From positions 1 through 5,731 of the forward strand of contig JAJQIE010000049.1 of assembly GCA_021199395.1 (NCBI GenBank): a stretch of DNA of 5,731 bases. Direction: 5' to 3'. Source of the DNA: Lachnospiraceae bacterium (GTDB taxonomy: Bacteria; Bacillota; Clostridia; Lachnospirales; Lachnospiraceae). The position numbers and the translations under genes were made by a program. The notes under the pieces were generated by a model. The model was given only the letters and a program-made list of their open reading frames with translations, was not told the origin of the DNA and ran no database searches. Of this stretch, positions 5,473-5,731 are shown piece after piece. Within the stretch, counting starts at the first letter, position 1. Each line of letters begins with the position of its first letter.

Positions 5473-5731
5473 CTATAGCTGAGCATATCTGAGCACCCAG
5501 TATGGGTTTACACTGATTTCCTCCGACTGCTCCGTGCGGATATAAATCCCAAGATGCAGGTGAACGGCAAACCGGCCTCTGGTGCCTTCCCCGCCATAGC
5601 CGGAATCTCCCATCAGTCCAAGCTGCTCCCCCGCATATACGCTCTCTCCGATCGCAAACTCCCGCGCATAGGAATCCAGATGCGCATAGTAAAAATATCC
5701 GCCGCTGCCGCTGCGTATGCCAATGCGGTAT
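5473..5731 (-). CDS. M23 (LytM-type) zinc metallopeptidase, C-terminal part only
   Basis: Seen: 85 codons plus a TAG at 5475-5473; the frame stays open to the window edge, so the N-terminus is outside. The fragment carries the end of a peptidase M23 fold: YAHLDS (residues 15-20 of the fragment), with the first active-site His H17, then GESVYAGEQLGLMGDSG (28-44), the strand-loop typical of LytM/duplicated-hybrid-motif domains, and VHLHLGIY (56-63), where H57 is catalytic and H59 is a Zn2+ ligand. The N-terminal HxxxD zinc-binding half must lie upstream. It ends with NPYWVLRYAQL, matching the usual NP(x)-ending C-terminus. Known: M23 enzymes cleave peptidoglycan cross-bridges or stem peptides outside the membrane; a signal peptide or membrane anchor cannot be judged here. 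The active-site residues present are intact, so it is probably an active endopeptidase. It is separated by 126 bp and a promoter from relQ, so it is likely a separate unit. Confidence 0.92.
   Translation of the reverse strand, partial: YRIGIRSGSGGYFYYAHLDSYAREFAIGESVYAGEQLGLMGDSGYGGEGTRGRFAVHLHLGIYIRTEQSEEISVNPYWVLRYAQL

Noticed and set aside
5295..5486. 63-codon minus-strand frame (MLSYSLYFHRY...) across the M23-relQ gap
   Set aside because: It overlaps the start of relQ out of frame, runs through the promoter, has no ribosome binding site of note and no recognisable motif.

Overview
The window is a densely packed run of housekeeping genes, all on the minus strand, so it reads from high to low coordinates. 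Protein content and style suggest a low-to-mid GC Gram-positive of the class Clostridia, most likely Lachnospiraceae-like. The grounds are a small alarmone synthetase of the RelQ/YjbM type, a B. subtilis YtzG-like RsuA pseudouridine synthase, a Clostridia-style HAD phosphatase, purine-rich ribosome binding sites and an AT-rich extended -10 promoter. This taxonomic call is inference; there is no rRNA or marker gene to fix it.

Layout in transcription order: (1) 5731-5473, the C-terminal end of an M23 (LytM-type) zinc peptidase whose start lies outside the window. (2) 5472-5347, a 126-bp intergenic region with overlapping inverted repeats and a good sigma-A-type promoter. (3) 5346-4534, relQ, a (p)ppGpp synthetase. 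(4) 4500-3082, rsmF, a 16S rRNA m5C methyltransferase. (5) 3081-2981, a 101-bp gap holding a strong hairpin without a U-tract. (6) 2980-2192, an RsuA-family rRNA pseudouridine synthase. (7) 2223-1537, a HAD-IA phosphatase that overlaps the previous gene by 32 bp. (8) 1540-1, the first 513 codons of a YgiQ-family radical SAM protein that overlaps the HAD gene by 4 bp (ATGA) and runs off the window.

Genes 3-8 look like one transcription unit driven by the promoter at 5380-5408. The theme is ribosome maturation (a 16S methyltransferase and a pseudouridine synthase) headed by an enzyme that makes the stringent-response alarmone, with a phosphatase and an uncharacterised radical SAM enzyme at the distal end. 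The hairpin before the pseudouridine synthase could split or tune expression of the two halves.

I see no mobile element, CRISPR array, tRNA, rRNA, phage gene or defence system, and no clear new system. The observations most worth a second look are the apparent loss of several allosteric pppGpp-site residues in RelQ together with its extra C-terminal helical tail, a second four-cysteine motif in the YgiQ-family protein, and the two structured intergenic regions. Long open frames on the plus strand (for example 65-820 and 4531-5364) are antisense shadows, in codon register with the real genes.
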